The position numbers and the translations under genes were made by a program. DNA of 64,000 bases. It comes from Clostridiales bacterium (GTDB taxonomy: Bacteria > Bacillota > Clostridia > Caldicoprobacterales > DTU083). The stretch is from the NCBI GenBank assembly GCA_012838915.1, contig DUOI01000108.1, positions 1-64,000 on the forward strand, written 5' to 3'. The notes beneath the pieces were generated by a model, which made no database searches, was not told where the DNA came from, and was given only the letters and a program-made list of their open reading frames with translations. Below are positions 17,616-26,740 of this stretch, in pieces (position 1 is the stretch's first letter; each line of letters starts with the position of its first letter).

Positions 17616-17999
17616 TTAAACTACATTGGTTGGAATAATTGCATCTATAATTCCGATAATCAAGGATGCGATAATCGCTCCCCAAATGGAGATGCTCATG
17701 CCAGGAACCAGAAATTGTGTAAGATAGATTATAACAGCAGAAACTATAAATCCAACAATGCCCCTGCCAAAGGGAGATGCATCTATTTTGAACACACGCT
17801 GGATAATCCAATCCATGGCTGCAATGACCAAGGCGGCAGCTAGTGCAGTTCCAAAACCTATTCGGGAGAAACCAGGGGTAAGCCAGGCTGTGACCATTAA
17901 AACAATGGCTGCTACGACAAAACGCAAAATTATTCCTATCCAGCCTTTGTTCCTCCTATCCTCATCGTCCCTTCTCACCTGGTCCATGTTGTCTGCCAT
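17616..17999 (-). CDS. YvlD-like small membrane protein (phage holin 4 superfamily)
   Basis: A 127-residue protein with four hydrophobic segments after a charged N-terminus (about residues 20-40, 48-66, 78-95 and 100-122), typical of the YvlD/DUF360 family that databases call phage holin family protein. The name reflects a superfamily; chromosomal members are not lysis proteins as far as known, and some are linked to envelope-stress regulons. ATG 17999 is preceded by AGGAG. The gene stands alone between a terminator and the lgt 3' end. No phage genes are nearby. Confidence 0.78.
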   Translation of the reverse strand: MADNMDQVRRDDEDRRNKGWIGIILRFVVAAIVLMVTAWLTPGFSRIGFGTALAAALVIAAMDWIIQRVFKIDASPFGRGIVGFIVSAVIIYLTQFLVPGMSISIWGAIIASLIIGIIDAIIPTNVV

Positions 18000-18141
18000 T
18001 TATACCCGCTCCTTTCGTAAAGTCTTAAGCATGGTTGGAATTCATTACTCAATAATATCTTTTCCCAATAAAATAATTTTCATGCTTAAATAAAATTCGG
18101 GTTGGAGCAGGCGATTAATCAAGGTTACTAAGGTTTAATAT

Positions 18142-19110
18142 TTATAAGTCATTATTTAAAGACTGATTCTCATCATGATTGTGTGTATGTTCCGTCGTGT
18201 CAGATTGACACTCATTAGCCTCCGGTTCTTCGGATTGATTTTCATCAACCTCCGGTTCTGAAATATCTTCATGCTGGCCTGTATCTGTTACTTTCTCCGG
18301 TTTTGTTGACGGTATCTCACCTTCATTGATTGCTGCTTCCTCAAGCCCGGATGCGACTGATTCAGAATGCTTTCTGCGATAAATAAACAGTCCGATGCAA
18401 ACTATAAAAAGAACAGCGCTTAATAGCTGGGATACTCTGATGCTGCCTATGTACAAACTGTCGGTTCGCAGGCCTTCAATAAAAAACCGGCCAAAGGCAT
18501 ATAAGATTATGTAGAGCAGAAAAACTTCCCCGGTTTTCTTTCTGCGCTTTCTATAGGACATTAAAAATATAAATATAAGAAAATTCCACATGGATTCATA
18601 AAAGAAGGTGGCCAAATGCCATTGTTGATCAGCCTCAATAAAAACAGCCGCAGGGAACCACTGCCATTCGGGATTTGCCACAATATATCCATAGGCTTCC
18701 TGATTTACAAAGTTTCCCCATCGTCCAATAGCCTGCCCTAAAATCAGGCTGGGAGCACAAATATCAGCCAGATTCCAGAAATCATGTTTTTTCCATTTGG
18801 TAAATATCAATCCGGCAAGTATTCCGCCTATTACACCGCCGTAAATCGCCAGACCGCCTTTTCGGATATTAAAGATATCCAACAGGTTCTCCCTGTACTG
18901 ATCCCATTCGAAAATCACATAGTATAATCTGGCCCCGATAATAGCCAGAGGGATGGCGATTAATGCAAAGTCCACGATGGAATCCTGGTCAATTCCAAAT
19001 AATCTGGCATTTCGCATAGCCAGGATAATGCCCAGTAATACCCCGATGGATATCAGGATACCGTACCAATAAATCGGCTGCCCAAATAAACGAAAGGCAA
19101 TTGGATTCAT
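18142..19110 (-). CDS. lgt: prolipoprotein diacylglyceryl transferase
   Basis: This integral membrane enzyme transfers diacylglyceryl from phosphatidylglycerol to the lipobox Cys of prolipoproteins. The 322-residue product has about seven membrane segments, the Lgt signature GQAIGRWGNFVNQEAYG near residue 125, and RFFIEGLRTDSLYIG near 207. Oddity: after the last membrane span (about residue 245) a hydrophilic tail of some 75 residues is rich in Glu, Asn and His and ends HTHNHDENQSLNNDL; this extension is not part of the Lgt core. Substrates here include the YhcN-like and peptide-binding lipoproteins at 19232 and 27813. Confidence 0.95.
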   Translation of the reverse strand: MNPIAFRLFGQPIYWYGILISIGVLLGIILAMRNARLFGIDQDSIVDFALIAIPLAIIGARLYYVIFEWDQYRENLLDIFNIRKGGLAIYGGVIGGILAGLIFTKWKKHDFWNLADICAPSLILGQAIGRWGNFVNQEAYGYIVANPEWQWFPAAVFIEADQQWHLATFFYESMWNFLIFIFLMSYRKRRKKTGEVFLLYIILYAFGRFFIEGLRTDSLYIGSIRVSQLLSAVLFIVCIGLFIYRRKHSESVASGLEEAAINEGEIPSTKPEKVTDTGQHEDISEPEVDENQSEEPEANECQSDTTEHTHNHDENQSLNNDL

Positions 19111-19174
19111 ATTATCACTCCTTCATATTCCAATTATAGAGTTCGCTTATCCTATAGTCAACAAAAATCCTGCA

Positions 19175-19223
19175 AAGCAAAGCGAAACAGAGATAATAAT
19201 AACTTCTCTGTTTCGCTTTGCTT
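19175..19223 (-). terminator. terminator of the YhcN-like lipoprotein gene
   Basis: A 19-base-pair stem built from an AAGCAAAGCGAAACAGAGA arm and its exact complement lies nine bases after the stop. TTTTTGTT follows on the minus strand. It separates this gene from lgt. Confidence 0.92.
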
Positions 19224-19231
19224 GTCCTTCC

Positions 19232-19861
19232 TTATTTGGGATTAATTCGGTTGATCATTTCATTCAGTTCTTTTGTAAAGCCTGATATAGGTCTGCCGTT
19301 GCCGATTTCCTCGAAGATTTCTTCAATCCTGCTGACCATATCGGGATCCGCTGTTACAACTACCCGATTTATTCTGTCATCGGTATCCTTAATTCTTTTT
19401 TCAACCTGTCTCTTAATTGCATTGGTCAATTTGCCCTTATATTGTTTGTTAAACTGCAGTCCGACCATTGCAGTATTACCTGTGATTACACATGATGCGG
19501 ATTGCACTTCCTTTTGCCTGGCAGCTGCATCAGCAATTCGCTGTGCCCTGTCCTGCATATCAGTTCCCATCGGAGCTGTGTTTGTGCCGCCTCGAATGCG
19601 GTTTCTTTCGTCAATTAAGGGGCTCCTTATATTCCTTCTATTATCCTGCGTACGAGGACCCGGCGAAGCATTGGGCATATAAGGATCATATTGGGTTCTG
19701 TCAGGATAAGGTGAGGCCCTGGGAACAAACCTGGTTTGCCTGTTTTCAGGCGTAACCTGAGGAACTGTCTCCCCGGGTCTTCTTTGTACCGTACAGGATA
19801 CTGCTAATAAACCTGCAATTACAAAAGCCAAAATATAGAGCAAACAGCGGCTTTTTCTCAT
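19232..19861 (-). CDS. YhcN/YlaJ-family lipoprotein (sporulation-associated)
   Basis: A 209-residue secreted lipoprotein. The signal peptide runs from MRKSRCLL to the lipobox LAVSC, with Cys near residue 23. A Pro/Arg-rich linker (about 25-85) precedes the YhcN/YlaJ domain (about 95-195: ADAAARQKEVQSASCVITG, AMVGLQFNKQYKGKL and RINRVVVTADPD). Bacillus members are spore-membrane or coat-associated lipoproteins made during sporulation. AAAGGAGG precedes the ATG. It is one of several sporulation hints in the window. Confidence 0.85.
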   Translation of the reverse strand: MRKSRCLLYILAFVIAGLLAVSCTVQRRPGETVPQVTPENRQTRFVPRASPYPDRTQYDPYMPNASPGPRTQDNRRNIRSPLIDERNRIRGGTNTAPMGTDMQDRAQRIADAAARQKEVQSASCVITGNTAMVGLQFNKQYKGKLTNAIKRQVEKRIKDTDDRINRVVVTADPDMVSRIEEIFEEIGNGRPISGFTKELNEMINRINPK

Positions 19862-20007
19862 GATTTTCGCCTCCTTTGCCCCTATTTTGGCTCTGCATCT
19901 TTTGTTTTATGAAATGTAATTCAATGCACCTTTGGTTGTTTATGGCTTGACAACATGTTTTAGTGTTCTCTATCGTCAAAGTATTAATAATTGGATGTTT
20001 TGCCACC

Positions 20008-21324
20008 TTATAGCCTATATAATGATTGTTTTCCATAAACATCTGATATCAGCAAGGCAATGTCCGATTTTTCTTTTGTATTGTCTCCTGACATAGTCAG
20101 TACAGTTTTTATTTCAGGATTGGCATGTGTGCGAAAAGAGTGATCCTGAGCAATAAATTCACCATTATGCAGGTACCCGACGGACCAAAAATCCACATAA
20201 TCCATATAATAGTTGGATAACTCAGGTACCTGCCTGCATTGGTAATCCAGTAAAAATATTTCCGTTTTTAGCTTTTGATTTGAAGATATAAAGGTCGATT
20301 TTGTATTAATCTTTATCCTTACCTTATTATGGTTCTCGTTTTTGAAGTTTTCATACTTCTGTAATCTTAATAGTGGATCAAAAAAGATCAGACAACCGGA
20401 TTGAGACACCTGTATCAACCGTTTTCTGCATACATTAATGGAAAAAATGCCACTATCAATACCCAGCCATTTTCTGCCGTTTTTTTGGGCAGCGGCCAGA
20501 GTTGTACCAGACCCTGCAAAAAAATCCCCTATCCAGTCACCCGGCCGGGATGTTGATAAGACCATTCGCTCCAGTAACGCTTCCGGCTTCTGGGTATCAT
20601 ATCCCGTTCGTTCAGGATCCTTTTGCTGCAGGTGAGAGATATCATCCCAGACATCACTGGGCAGGACTTTGGAATCCTCATAATATCGATATTCCTTTCC
20701 GCCGGAACGAATAGACCAGAAAACCCGTCCGTCATCATCAATCCGGCGTTTCATGTTGTTACGTTTGGACAGCCCTCTGGGCTTGCCAACAGCGTCCGGA
20801 TTAAAATAGTGTTGTTTGGATTTCCTGTAAAACAGAATAGTGTCATGTTTGCGGCTGAAATGATGCCTGGCGCGTCCCCCCGTTTTATAAACCCATATGA
20901 TTTCATTAAGAAAATTCTCCGCTCCGAAAATCTCATCCATTAACAGCCTGGCGCGGGCACTGAATCGATAGTCCATATGAAGAAACAGCGAGCCATCGGG
21001 TTTTAGCATTTGATGAGAAAGGTTCAGAACCCGGCGCAGCATTTTGAGAAAAGCATTATGATCCTCCCATTGGTCAGAATAAGCCTGATGGGACAATACA
21101 TATTTGGAATTGCCCTTCCACCCTTCTCTTCCGATCTTTTGCCTGAAGGAAAAAGTTTTTCCGGTAAAAAAAGGGGGATCCAGATAAATCATCTGCAGTT
21201 TGCCCTGCCATTTTTCCCGCAGATTAATCAGCTCTGTTACAGCATCGCCCTTTACAAAATACCCGGCCGGCTGTTCTTCCGAATCCCCTCCCAGGCAGTA
21301 TTTTTCAATATAAGATATTTTCAA
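20008..21324 (-). CDS. site-specific DNA methyltransferase (beta-class N4/N6), apparently orphan
   Basis: A 438-residue amino-methyltransferase. The catalytic motif LDPPF lies near residue 49, and the S-adenosylmethionine motif DFFAGSGTTLAAAQKNGRKWLGID near residue 262; the order catalytic-then-AdoMet is the beta class. The target-recognition region probably lies between them (about 150-250). The last 130 residues match nothing I recognise. It starts with TTG 21324 behind AGGAGG. No restriction gene is nearby, so it may be a solitary epigenetic enzyme or type III-like Mod. It lies 27 bases past the rnfB stop and may be read from the rnf operon. Confidence 0.88.
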   Translation of the reverse strand: MKISYIEKYCLGGDSEEQPAGYFVKGDAVTELINLREKWQGKLQMIYLDPPFFTGKTFSFRQKIGREGWKGNSKYVLSHQAYSDQWEDHNAFLKMLRRVLNLSHQMLKPDGSLFLHMDYRFSARARLLMDEIFGAENFLNEIIWVYKTGGRARHHFSRKHDTILFYRKSKQHYFNPDAVGKPRGLSKRNNMKRRIDDDGRVFWSIRSGGKEYRYYEDSKVLPSDVWDDISHLQQKDPERTGYDTQKPEALLERMVLSTSRPGDWIGDFFAGSGTTLAAAQKNGRKWLGIDSGIFSINVCRKRLIQVSQSGCLIFFDPLLRLQKYENFKNENHNKVRIKINTKSTFISSNQKLKTEIFLLDYQCRQVPELSNYYMDYVDFWSVGYLHNGEFIAQDHSFRTHANPEIKTVLTMSGDNTKEKSDIALLISDVYGKQSLYRL

Positions 21325-21351
21325 GCTTCCTCCTTCTAATAAATCAAGCCG

Positions 21352-22173
21352 TCATGCGGATTGATCTGCCTTCTTCATAAAATCGGCATATATGGCCTTT
21401 GTAGGGCATTTTTCTGCACACACCATGCAATTAGTGCACTTCACGTAATCTATTTTTGCTAAATTGTTATTAAAGGTCATTGCGTCAAACTGACAAGCCT
21501 TCACACAAATCCGACAGCCGATGCACCCCACATTGCAGTATGCCTTGACAAATTTGCCCTTATCCTGAGAATTGCAGGCCACCTGCACTTCACTGGATGC
21601 GGGTATAAGTTCAATCACATTTTTAGGACATGCAACTACACATTTGTTGCATCCTGTACATTTTTCCCTGTCTACTTCTGCTATACCCTTTTCATTTACA
21701 TGAATAGCATCGAATGGACAAACCCGTTCGCAAGTACCCAGGCCCAGGCAACCATAACTGCACGCTTTCTGTCCGTCTGCCAGCATGGAGGCGGCAGCAC
21801 AATCCTCTATACCCTGATACTTGAATTTATCTATTGCCCTATCACAATCACCCTGGCATATAACCCGCGCTACCATTCTCTCACTGGCCTCTGTCTCAAC
21901 TCCCATAATTGAAGCTACTTTTTCAGCTACAGGACTGCCTCCTACCGGACAGGCATTCACCGATGCATTACCCTCTACTATTGCCGCTGCAAGTCCATCA
22001 CAGCCTGGATAACCACATGCGCCACAATTAGCTCCGGGTAAAGCTTCTCTTACAGCATCTATACGTGGATCCGTTTCCACTTCGAATTTCTTGGAAGCCA
22101 ATGAAAGGCCGGCACCGAAAATAAAACTCAACCCACCCAGGCTCAGCACCGGGAGTAAAAGTTGTTCCCACAT
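21352..22173 (-). CDS. rnfB: Rnf complex subunit B (multi-cluster ferredoxin subunit)
   Basis: This 273-residue subunit takes electrons from reduced ferredoxin. One N-terminal membrane segment is followed by a Cys-rich knot (CGACGYPGCDGLAAAIVEGNAS, with Cys near residue 74), then ferredoxin-type motifs CERVCPFDAI, CTGCNKCVVACP, CIGCRICVKACQ and CTNCMVCAEKCP. This is the long clostridial form with several clusters. Last of the six rnf genes, with ribosome site GGAGAG. Rnf couples ferredoxin oxidation to NAD reduction and pumps Na+ or H+; the ion here cannot be told from this subunit. Confidence 0.95.
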   Translation of the reverse strand: MWEQLLLPVLSLGGLSFIFGAGLSLASKKFEVETDPRIDAVREALPGANCGACGYPGCDGLAAAIVEGNASVNACPVGGSPVAEKVASIMGVETEASERMVARVICQGDCDRAIDKFKYQGIEDCAAASMLADGQKACSYGCLGLGTCERVCPFDAIHVNEKGIAEVDREKCTGCNKCVVACPKNVIELIPASSEVQVACNSQDKGKFVKAYCNVGCIGCRICVKACQFDAMTFNNNLAKIDYVKCTNCMVCAEKCPTKAIYADFMKKADQSA

Positions 22174-22195
22174 AAGAATCTCTCCTTATCTCCCA

Positions 22196-22783
22196 TTATT
22201 TTATTAATCCCTGAAAACCTAAAAAAGCAACCGACATTAACCCGGCCGTGATCATAGCAATGGGAAAGCCTTTGAAGGGCTCCGGTATATCAGACATCTC
22301 CAGCCTTTCCCGGATACCGGCAAACAAAACAATTGCCAGGGTAAATCCCAAAGCTCCTGCGATGCCGTTTATCAATGTCAGGAATAAATCATATCCTTCA
22401 TCTATGTTTAAAATAGCAACGCCTAATACAGCACAATTGGTGGTAATCAAAGGCAGATACACACCCAGTGCCTGATATAGGGAAGGGCTCATCTTTTGTA
22501 TTACCATTTCTACAAACTGTACTAATGCCGCAATTATCAGAATAAAGGCCAGTGTTTGCATATATTCCATTTCCAAAGGTACCAGTATGAAATAGTGTGC
22601 CAAATATGTGATCACCGATGCCATTGCCATAACAAAGGTTACAGCTGCTCCCATGCCCACTGCCGTGGAAACTCTTTTGGATACACCCAGAAAGGGGCAA
22701 ATTCCAAGAAAGCGGGACATGATAAAATTGTTAATCAATATGGAACTCAGTAATATGATAAAAATTTTTCCTAAATACGCCAT
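22196..22783 (-). CDS. rnfA: Rnf complex subunit A
   Basis: A polytopic subunit of about 195 residues with six membrane segments. It carries ILINNFIMSRFLGICPFLGVSKR near the N-terminus and the internal repeat ITTNCAVLGVAILN near residue 100, the paired Cys motifs that hold a membrane [2Fe-2S] centre shared with RnfE. ATG 22783 is preferred to 22789 because AGGGGGT is then at normal spacing. It follows rnfE by 15 bases. Confidence 0.95.
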   Translation of the reverse strand: MAYLGKIFIILLSSILINNFIMSRFLGICPFLGVSKRVSTAVGMGAAVTFVMAMASVITYLAHYFILVPLEMEYMQTLAFILIIAALVQFVEMVIQKMSPSLYQALGVYLPLITTNCAVLGVAILNIDEGYDLFLTLINGIAGALGFTLAIVLFAGIRERLEMSDIPEPFKGFPIAMITAGLMSVAFLGFQGLIK

Positions 22784-22798
22784 GTCCATACCCCCTAA

Positions 22799-23413
22799 TC
22801 AAGCTTGTTTTATCTGTTTTTGCTGCCGCTTCTGATCCAGCTTATTTAATAAAGCAAGAATCAGCCCTAAAGTAATAAATGCACCCGGCGGGAGTATCAT
22901 GATAATAGCAGGCTCAAAACCCTGGCCAAACAAGGACACACCAAATATTGTTCCTGCACCAAGAAGCTCCCGGATAGCCCCCAGGATGGTCAGAGCAACG
23001 GTGAATCCAATCCCCATTCCAATTCCGTCAATTAGCGAATAAAAGGGATTGTATTTGGATGCAAATGATTCAGCCCTGGCCAGAATAATGCAGTTAACAA
23101 CAATCAGGGGAATAAACAGACCCAAGGCCTTATACAGCTGGGGAACAAAAGCTTCCATTAACATTCCTACTATAGTTACAAAAGCTGCAATTATGACAAC
23201 GTAAGCCGGAATCCGTACCTTATTGGGAATAAAGTTCCTTAGCAGGGAAATAACCAAATTAGAAGATGCCAGTACAAAAATAACAGCCAGTCCCATAGCC
23301 ACGCCGTTTACAGCTGCAGTTGTAACAGCCAGGGTCGGGCACATACCCAGAACTAACCTAAAAGTAGGATTTTCCTTAATGATACCATTTAACAATACAT
23401 CTTTTACCTTCAT
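22799..23413 (-). CDS. rnfE: Rnf complex subunit E
   Basis: A 204-residue RnfA paralogue with six membrane segments and inverted topology. It has NPTFRLVLGMCPTLAVTTAAVNGVAMG near the N-terminus and PLIVVNCIILARAES near residue 105, giving the two conserved Cys of the RnfA/E membrane cluster. The start overlaps the rnfG stop by four bases (ATGA), suggesting coupled translation. The C-terminus is Gln/Lys-rich and cytoplasmic. Confidence 0.95.
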   Translation of the reverse strand: MKVKDVLLNGIIKENPTFRLVLGMCPTLAVTTAAVNGVAMGLAVIFVLASSNLVISLLRNFIPNKVRIPAYVVIIAAFVTIVGMLMEAFVPQLYKALGLFIPLIVVNCIILARAESFASKYNPFYSLIDGIGMGIGFTVALTILGAIRELLGAGTIFGVSLFGQGFEPAIIMILPPGAFITLGLILALLNKLDQKRQQKQIKQA

Positions 23414-23964
23414 TGGCTGCCACCTCCCGAAACCAACTCTGCCCGGTAATAATCAATTGCATAGTTTACAGCACCGGTAACCGCGTTTGAAGTAACAGTG
23501 GCTCCGGTTATGGCATTAATATCGTCATTAGCCAGGGGACTGCTTCCCGGTTTTCCGTAATACTGTTCGTAAAAATCAGATTCCTGTGCTTTCGCACCCA
23601 GGCCGGGTGTCTCCGTTTGCTGTACTATCCTCACTCCGGTTATGGTTCCTTCTGTGTCAATTCCGACAATCACTACTATCTGCCCGCCATAACCACTGTT
23701 AAATGTTTTGAAAGTATGGCCCTTTGTATTACCGTCAACCATCCCCTTATGCGCTTCAAGTATATTAGGGTAGGTTTCCTTACTTACCTCCAGTTGTACA
23801 AATTCTTCTGCTCCTTCCAGGACTGTTGCTTTGGCTTCGTTATCTGCCTTTTCCGCCTGTACTTTGATTGGCTCTTCCGTTATCATCTGTGTTAAAGCCA
23901 ATGCAAAGGTAGCTATCACCGTAATCAAGAAAAGCTTCAAGCCCATTTTCAAGGTATCAGACAT
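23410..23964 (-). CDS. rnfG: Rnf complex subunit G (covalent FMN subunit)
   Basis: A 184-residue subunit with one N-terminal membrane helix and an extracytoplasmic FMN-binding domain. The flavinylation motif DAITGATVTSNAVTGAVNYA near residue 155 contains the Thr that carries FMN in the family. ATG 23964 gives MSDTLKMGLK, the usual clostridial start; longer readings would run far into rnfD. It overlaps the rnfD stop by eight bases and the rnfE start by four, so D, G and E are translationally linked. Confidence 0.94.
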   Translation of the reverse strand: MSDTLKMGLKLFLITVIATFALALTQMITEEPIKVQAEKADNEAKATVLEGAEEFVQLEVSKETYPNILEAHKGMVDGNTKGHTFKTFNSGYGGQIVVIVGIDTEGTITGVRIVQQTETPGLGAKAQESDFYEQYYGKPGSSPLANDDINAITGATVTSNAVTGAVNYAIDYYRAELVSGGGSQ

Positions 23965-24949
23965 TTTTGCGCACCTCCCCGAATATTTTCGGCATGGTAT
24001 ATTTCTCAATAAGCGGGGTTGCTACATTCATCAGTAATATGGAATAGCTGACCCCTTCCGGATAACCGCCGTAATTCCGAATCACTGCCGTTAAAATTCC
24101 ACATCCAACGCCCATGATGATCTGCCCCAGTGGAGTAACAGGGGAGGAAGAATAATCCGTTGCCATAAAGAAAGCGCCAAGAATCAACCCTCCGAGGAAA
24201 ATCTGATAAAATGCATTGCTTAAATCTGCTCCATTAAAAATAAAGGTGAGGACAAAGGTGGTTGCAATATAGGCAATAGGTATTCTCCAGCTGATAACAC
24301 CGCGATACAATAAATATGCCGCGCCCAGCAATAGTGCCAGCGAAGATACTTCTCCTATCGTTCCTGCTATATTTCCGCTGAAAACATCCCAAAGGGAAGG
24401 AATCTCGATGCTTGCTGCGGTAGCACCGCTGACAGTGGCACTGCTGGTAGCACTGCTTGCAGCATCACTGGCCTTTAACAAGGCCAAAGGAGTGGCAGCA
24501 CTTACTGCATCTGTTCCAGGCTGTATCCAGGATGTCATCCGCACCGGCCAGCAGGCCATCAAAATAGCGCGGGCTGCCAATGCGGGGTTCATAAAATTGT
24601 GGCCCAGGCCGCCGAAAACCTGTTTCACCAATGCAATTGCGATGAACGAACCGATGACCACCAGCCACCAGGGAGCACTGGGAGGCAGGTTGTATGCCAA
24701 AAGCAAACCGGTTACAGCTGCGCTGAAATCTCCTATCGTAACCGATTTTTTCATTAATTTTTGTATTAGATACTCTGTCAAAACAGAGCTAACAATACCC
24801 AGCAATATGATCCAAAGTGATTTTGCCCCAAATAACCAGATAGAAACAACCCCTGCCGGTATTAATGCAATGATAACGTCCAGCATGATTCTGGAGGTTG
24901 ACTCATTTGTTCTGATGTGGGGAGAAGGAGAAACCGTAAATTTGCTCAT
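23957..24949 (-). CDS. rnfD: Rnf complex subunit D (flavin membrane subunit)
   Basis: A 330-residue polytopic subunit with 8-10 hydrophobic segments. The covalent FMN Thr is expected in TDAVSAATPLALLK near residue 148; GLGHNFMNPALAARAIL near 115 and FMATDYSSSPVTPLGQ near 262 are family signatures. An Ala/Ser/Thr-rich insert (about residues 160-182) follows the FMN site and is low in complexity. It lies 26 bases after rnfC. Together with RnfG it makes the flavin chain across the membrane. Confidence 0.94.
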   Translation of the reverse strand: MSKFTVSPSPHIRTNESTSRIMLDVIIALIPAGVVSIWLFGAKSLWIILLGIVSSVLTEYLIQKLMKKSVTIGDFSAAVTGLLLAYNLPPSAPWWLVVIGSFIAIALVKQVFGGLGHNFMNPALAARAILMACWPVRMTSWIQPGTDAVSAATPLALLKASDAASSATSSATVSGATAASIEIPSLWDVFSGNIAGTIGEVSSLALLLGAAYLLYRGVISWRIPIAYIATTFVLTFIFNGADLSNAFYQIFLGGLILGAFFMATDYSSSPVTPLGQIIMGVGCGILTAVIRNYGGYPEGVSYSILLMNVATPLIEKYTMPKIFGEVRKNV

Positions 24950-24975
24950 TCCAAACCCTCCAAAGAATCTTCTTT

Positions 24976-26346
24976 TTACCTTTTAATTGACTCTGTTGCC
25001 TGTTTTGCTTGCGCATTTTGTTTCCTTGCCTTGGTGATTTCCTTTTTTGCTACCTTTATGGACTGGAGCAGAGGCCGCGAAGCAGGGCAAATATAAGAAC
25101 AACAGCCACATTCAATACAATCCATGGCATGTAACCTTTCAGCTTCTTCATAATTACTCAGTAAAGATTGGGCACTGATATTCAACGGAAGCAAATGAAT
25201 CGGGCAGACGGAGACGCACCTGGCACATCGTATACAATTGGAAGGCTCTGCTTGCGCAGCTTTCTTTTCTGTAAACAGTAATATGCCGGTTGTTTCCTTA
25301 GTTACCGGCACGTCCAACGTGTGCTGAGCTGTGCCCATCATAGGCCCTCCGCTTATAATCTTTGCCGGTTCCTCTGTCCAGCCGCCACAGCAATCGATGA
25401 CATCACGGAAAGAGGTGCCTAAGCGTACCAGCAGATTCTTCGGTTCTCTGACCGCCCCGCCGGAAACGGTAACTATTTGCTGATAGAGGGGCTGACCCAG
25501 TCGAACAGCCCGGGCTATAGCTGCTGCTGTACATACATTGTTTACCTCAACACCGATATCAGCGGGCAGCCCGCCGGAAGGAACCTGACGCCCTGTTACA
25601 GTATAAATCAATTGCTTTTCCGCACCCTGTGGATACCTGGTTCGAAGGCTTAATACCTGGATATCTTTTTCATCCTTTACTGCATCTGTCATTGTTTTTA
25701 TTGCATCAGGCTTATTGTCCTCAATAGCAATGTATCCCTGGGAGACATTCAGAATTTTCATGATAACCTTCATGCCATAAATTATTTCCTCGGGATGCTC
25801 TATCATAAGCCTGTGGTCAGATGTCAAATAAGGCTCGCATTCTGCACCGTTTAATATGATTAACTCAATTTTCTTATTTTCAGGCGGCGAAAGTTTGACA
25901 TGAGTCGGGAAACAGGCTCCCCCCATGCCGACTATGCCGGCTTCCATGACAATATTCAGTAACTCCTCCCTGCTAAGATCCTCTAATTCTTTTTCAGATT
26001 TAAGGGAGTCATCCGGCCTGTCTTCTCCGTCATTTTCAATTATAATTGCCGAAGCTCTGCCGCCATTTGGCAAATCAACGGTTTCAATGGATTTCACCAC
26101 ACCGGATACGCTGGAATGGACCGGGGCGCTGACAAAACCTTTGGGTTGTCCTATCTTCTGGCCCAACTTGACCTTGTCCCCTATTTTAACCAGAGCTTCA
26201 CAAGGAGCGCCGACATGCTGCTGCAAAGGGATAGTGACAACCTCAGGCACTTTGCAAATTTCTATTTCCTTGTTTTCGGTTAGTTGTTTGCTGTCAGGCG
26301 GGTGTATCCCTCCTGTAAAGGAAAATAGTCTTAGTTTTTTGGTCAA
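24976..26346 (-). CDS. rnfC: Rnf complex subunit C (NADH/flavin subunit)
   Basis: First gene of the rnf operon, 456 residues. It is a soluble NuoF-like subunit with an N-terminal barrel (GGIHPPDSK, then VTIPLQQHVGAPCEALVKIGDKVKLGQ), a nucleotide and flavin region (GIVGMGGACFPTHVKL near residue 138), and two [4Fe-4S] motifs (CIRCARCVSVCP near 375 and CIECGCCSYICP near 412). It delivers electrons to NAD. TTG 26346 is the start: GAGGTG precedes it at good spacing. A promoter is predicted about 55-85 bases upstream. Confidence 0.95.
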   Translation of the reverse strand: MTKKLRLFSFTGGIHPPDSKQLTENKEIEICKVPEVVTIPLQQHVGAPCEALVKIGDKVKLGQKIGQPKGFVSAPVHSSVSGVVKSIETVDLPNGGRASAIIIENDGEDRPDDSLKSEKELEDLSREELLNIVMEAGIVGMGGACFPTHVKLSPPENKKIELIILNGAECEPYLTSDHRLMIEHPEEIIYGMKVIMKILNVSQGYIAIEDNKPDAIKTMTDAVKDEKDIQVLSLRTRYPQGAEKQLIYTVTGRQVPSGGLPADIGVEVNNVCTAAAIARAVRLGQPLYQQIVTVSGGAVREPKNLLVRLGTSFRDVIDCCGGWTEEPAKIISGGPMMGTAQHTLDVPVTKETTGILLFTEKKAAQAEPSNCIRCARCVSVCPIHLLPLNISAQSLLSNYEEAERLHAMDCIECGCCSYICPASRPLLQSIKVAKKEITKARKQNAQAKQATESIKR

Positions 26347-26402
26347 GTACTACACCTCTTTCAATAACTTTGGGGCTGTAAGAATATGCACTGGTATAAG
26401 GC

Positions 26403-26430
26403 AGTATAATTATAATGCATTTCTTGTTAA
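26403..26430 (-). promoter_or_regulatory. predicted rnf operon promoter
   Basis: TTAACA (26425-26430) and TATACT (26403-26408), five of six matches each, with a 16-base spacer on the minus strand, some 57 bases ahead of the rnfC start. Confidence 0.55.
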
Positions 26431-26454
26431 ATAATTATCATCTACTAAAACATG

Positions 26455-26494
26455 AAAATAACCCTAGAAAGCCGAGGCTTCTTCAGGTTATTTA
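26455..26494 (-). terminator. hairpin, probable terminator of the TauE/SafE gene pair
   Basis: An outer stem AAATAACC/GGTTATTT encloses an inner AAGCC/GGCTT stem. On the minus strand it ends GGTTATTTTC. It lies upstream of the rnf promoter and downstream of the permease genes. An attenuator role for rnf is less likely because the predicted promoter comes after it. Confidence 0.5.
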
Positions 26495-26740
26495 TAAAAC
26501 GCAGCCTAGAAAAACTGTCTCAATAACATCGATATTATATCATATATTATCTATAAATGTAACATATAGTACACATTTTTTAAGGTAAAATCACCAATCT
26601 ATTTACTGCTGCAGTCATTATAATAAATGCCAATGTATAGCGAATATATCTTTACGAAACAGATCATTTACGCGTCGGATACTTCCCGCCCATTCAGAAA
26701 ATAAAGCAGTGCAGGAAGATGCTATATGATTACATAATTT

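Larger units (their letters stand above)
26347..26740. other. intergenic region upstream of rnfC
   Basis: It holds the predicted rnf promoter (26403-26430) and a hairpin (26455-26494). The remaining bases up to 26740 are AT-rich, with no coding frame or riboswitch that I can recognise. Confidence 0.55.

Noticed and set aside
17616-17999. prophage holin
   Set aside because: The family name contains holin, but no other phage gene is near and chromosomal YvlD-like genes are common.
26347-26740. riboswitch or attenuator controlling rnf
   Set aside because: The hairpin lies upstream of the predicted rnf promoter and I cannot match any known riboswitch core.
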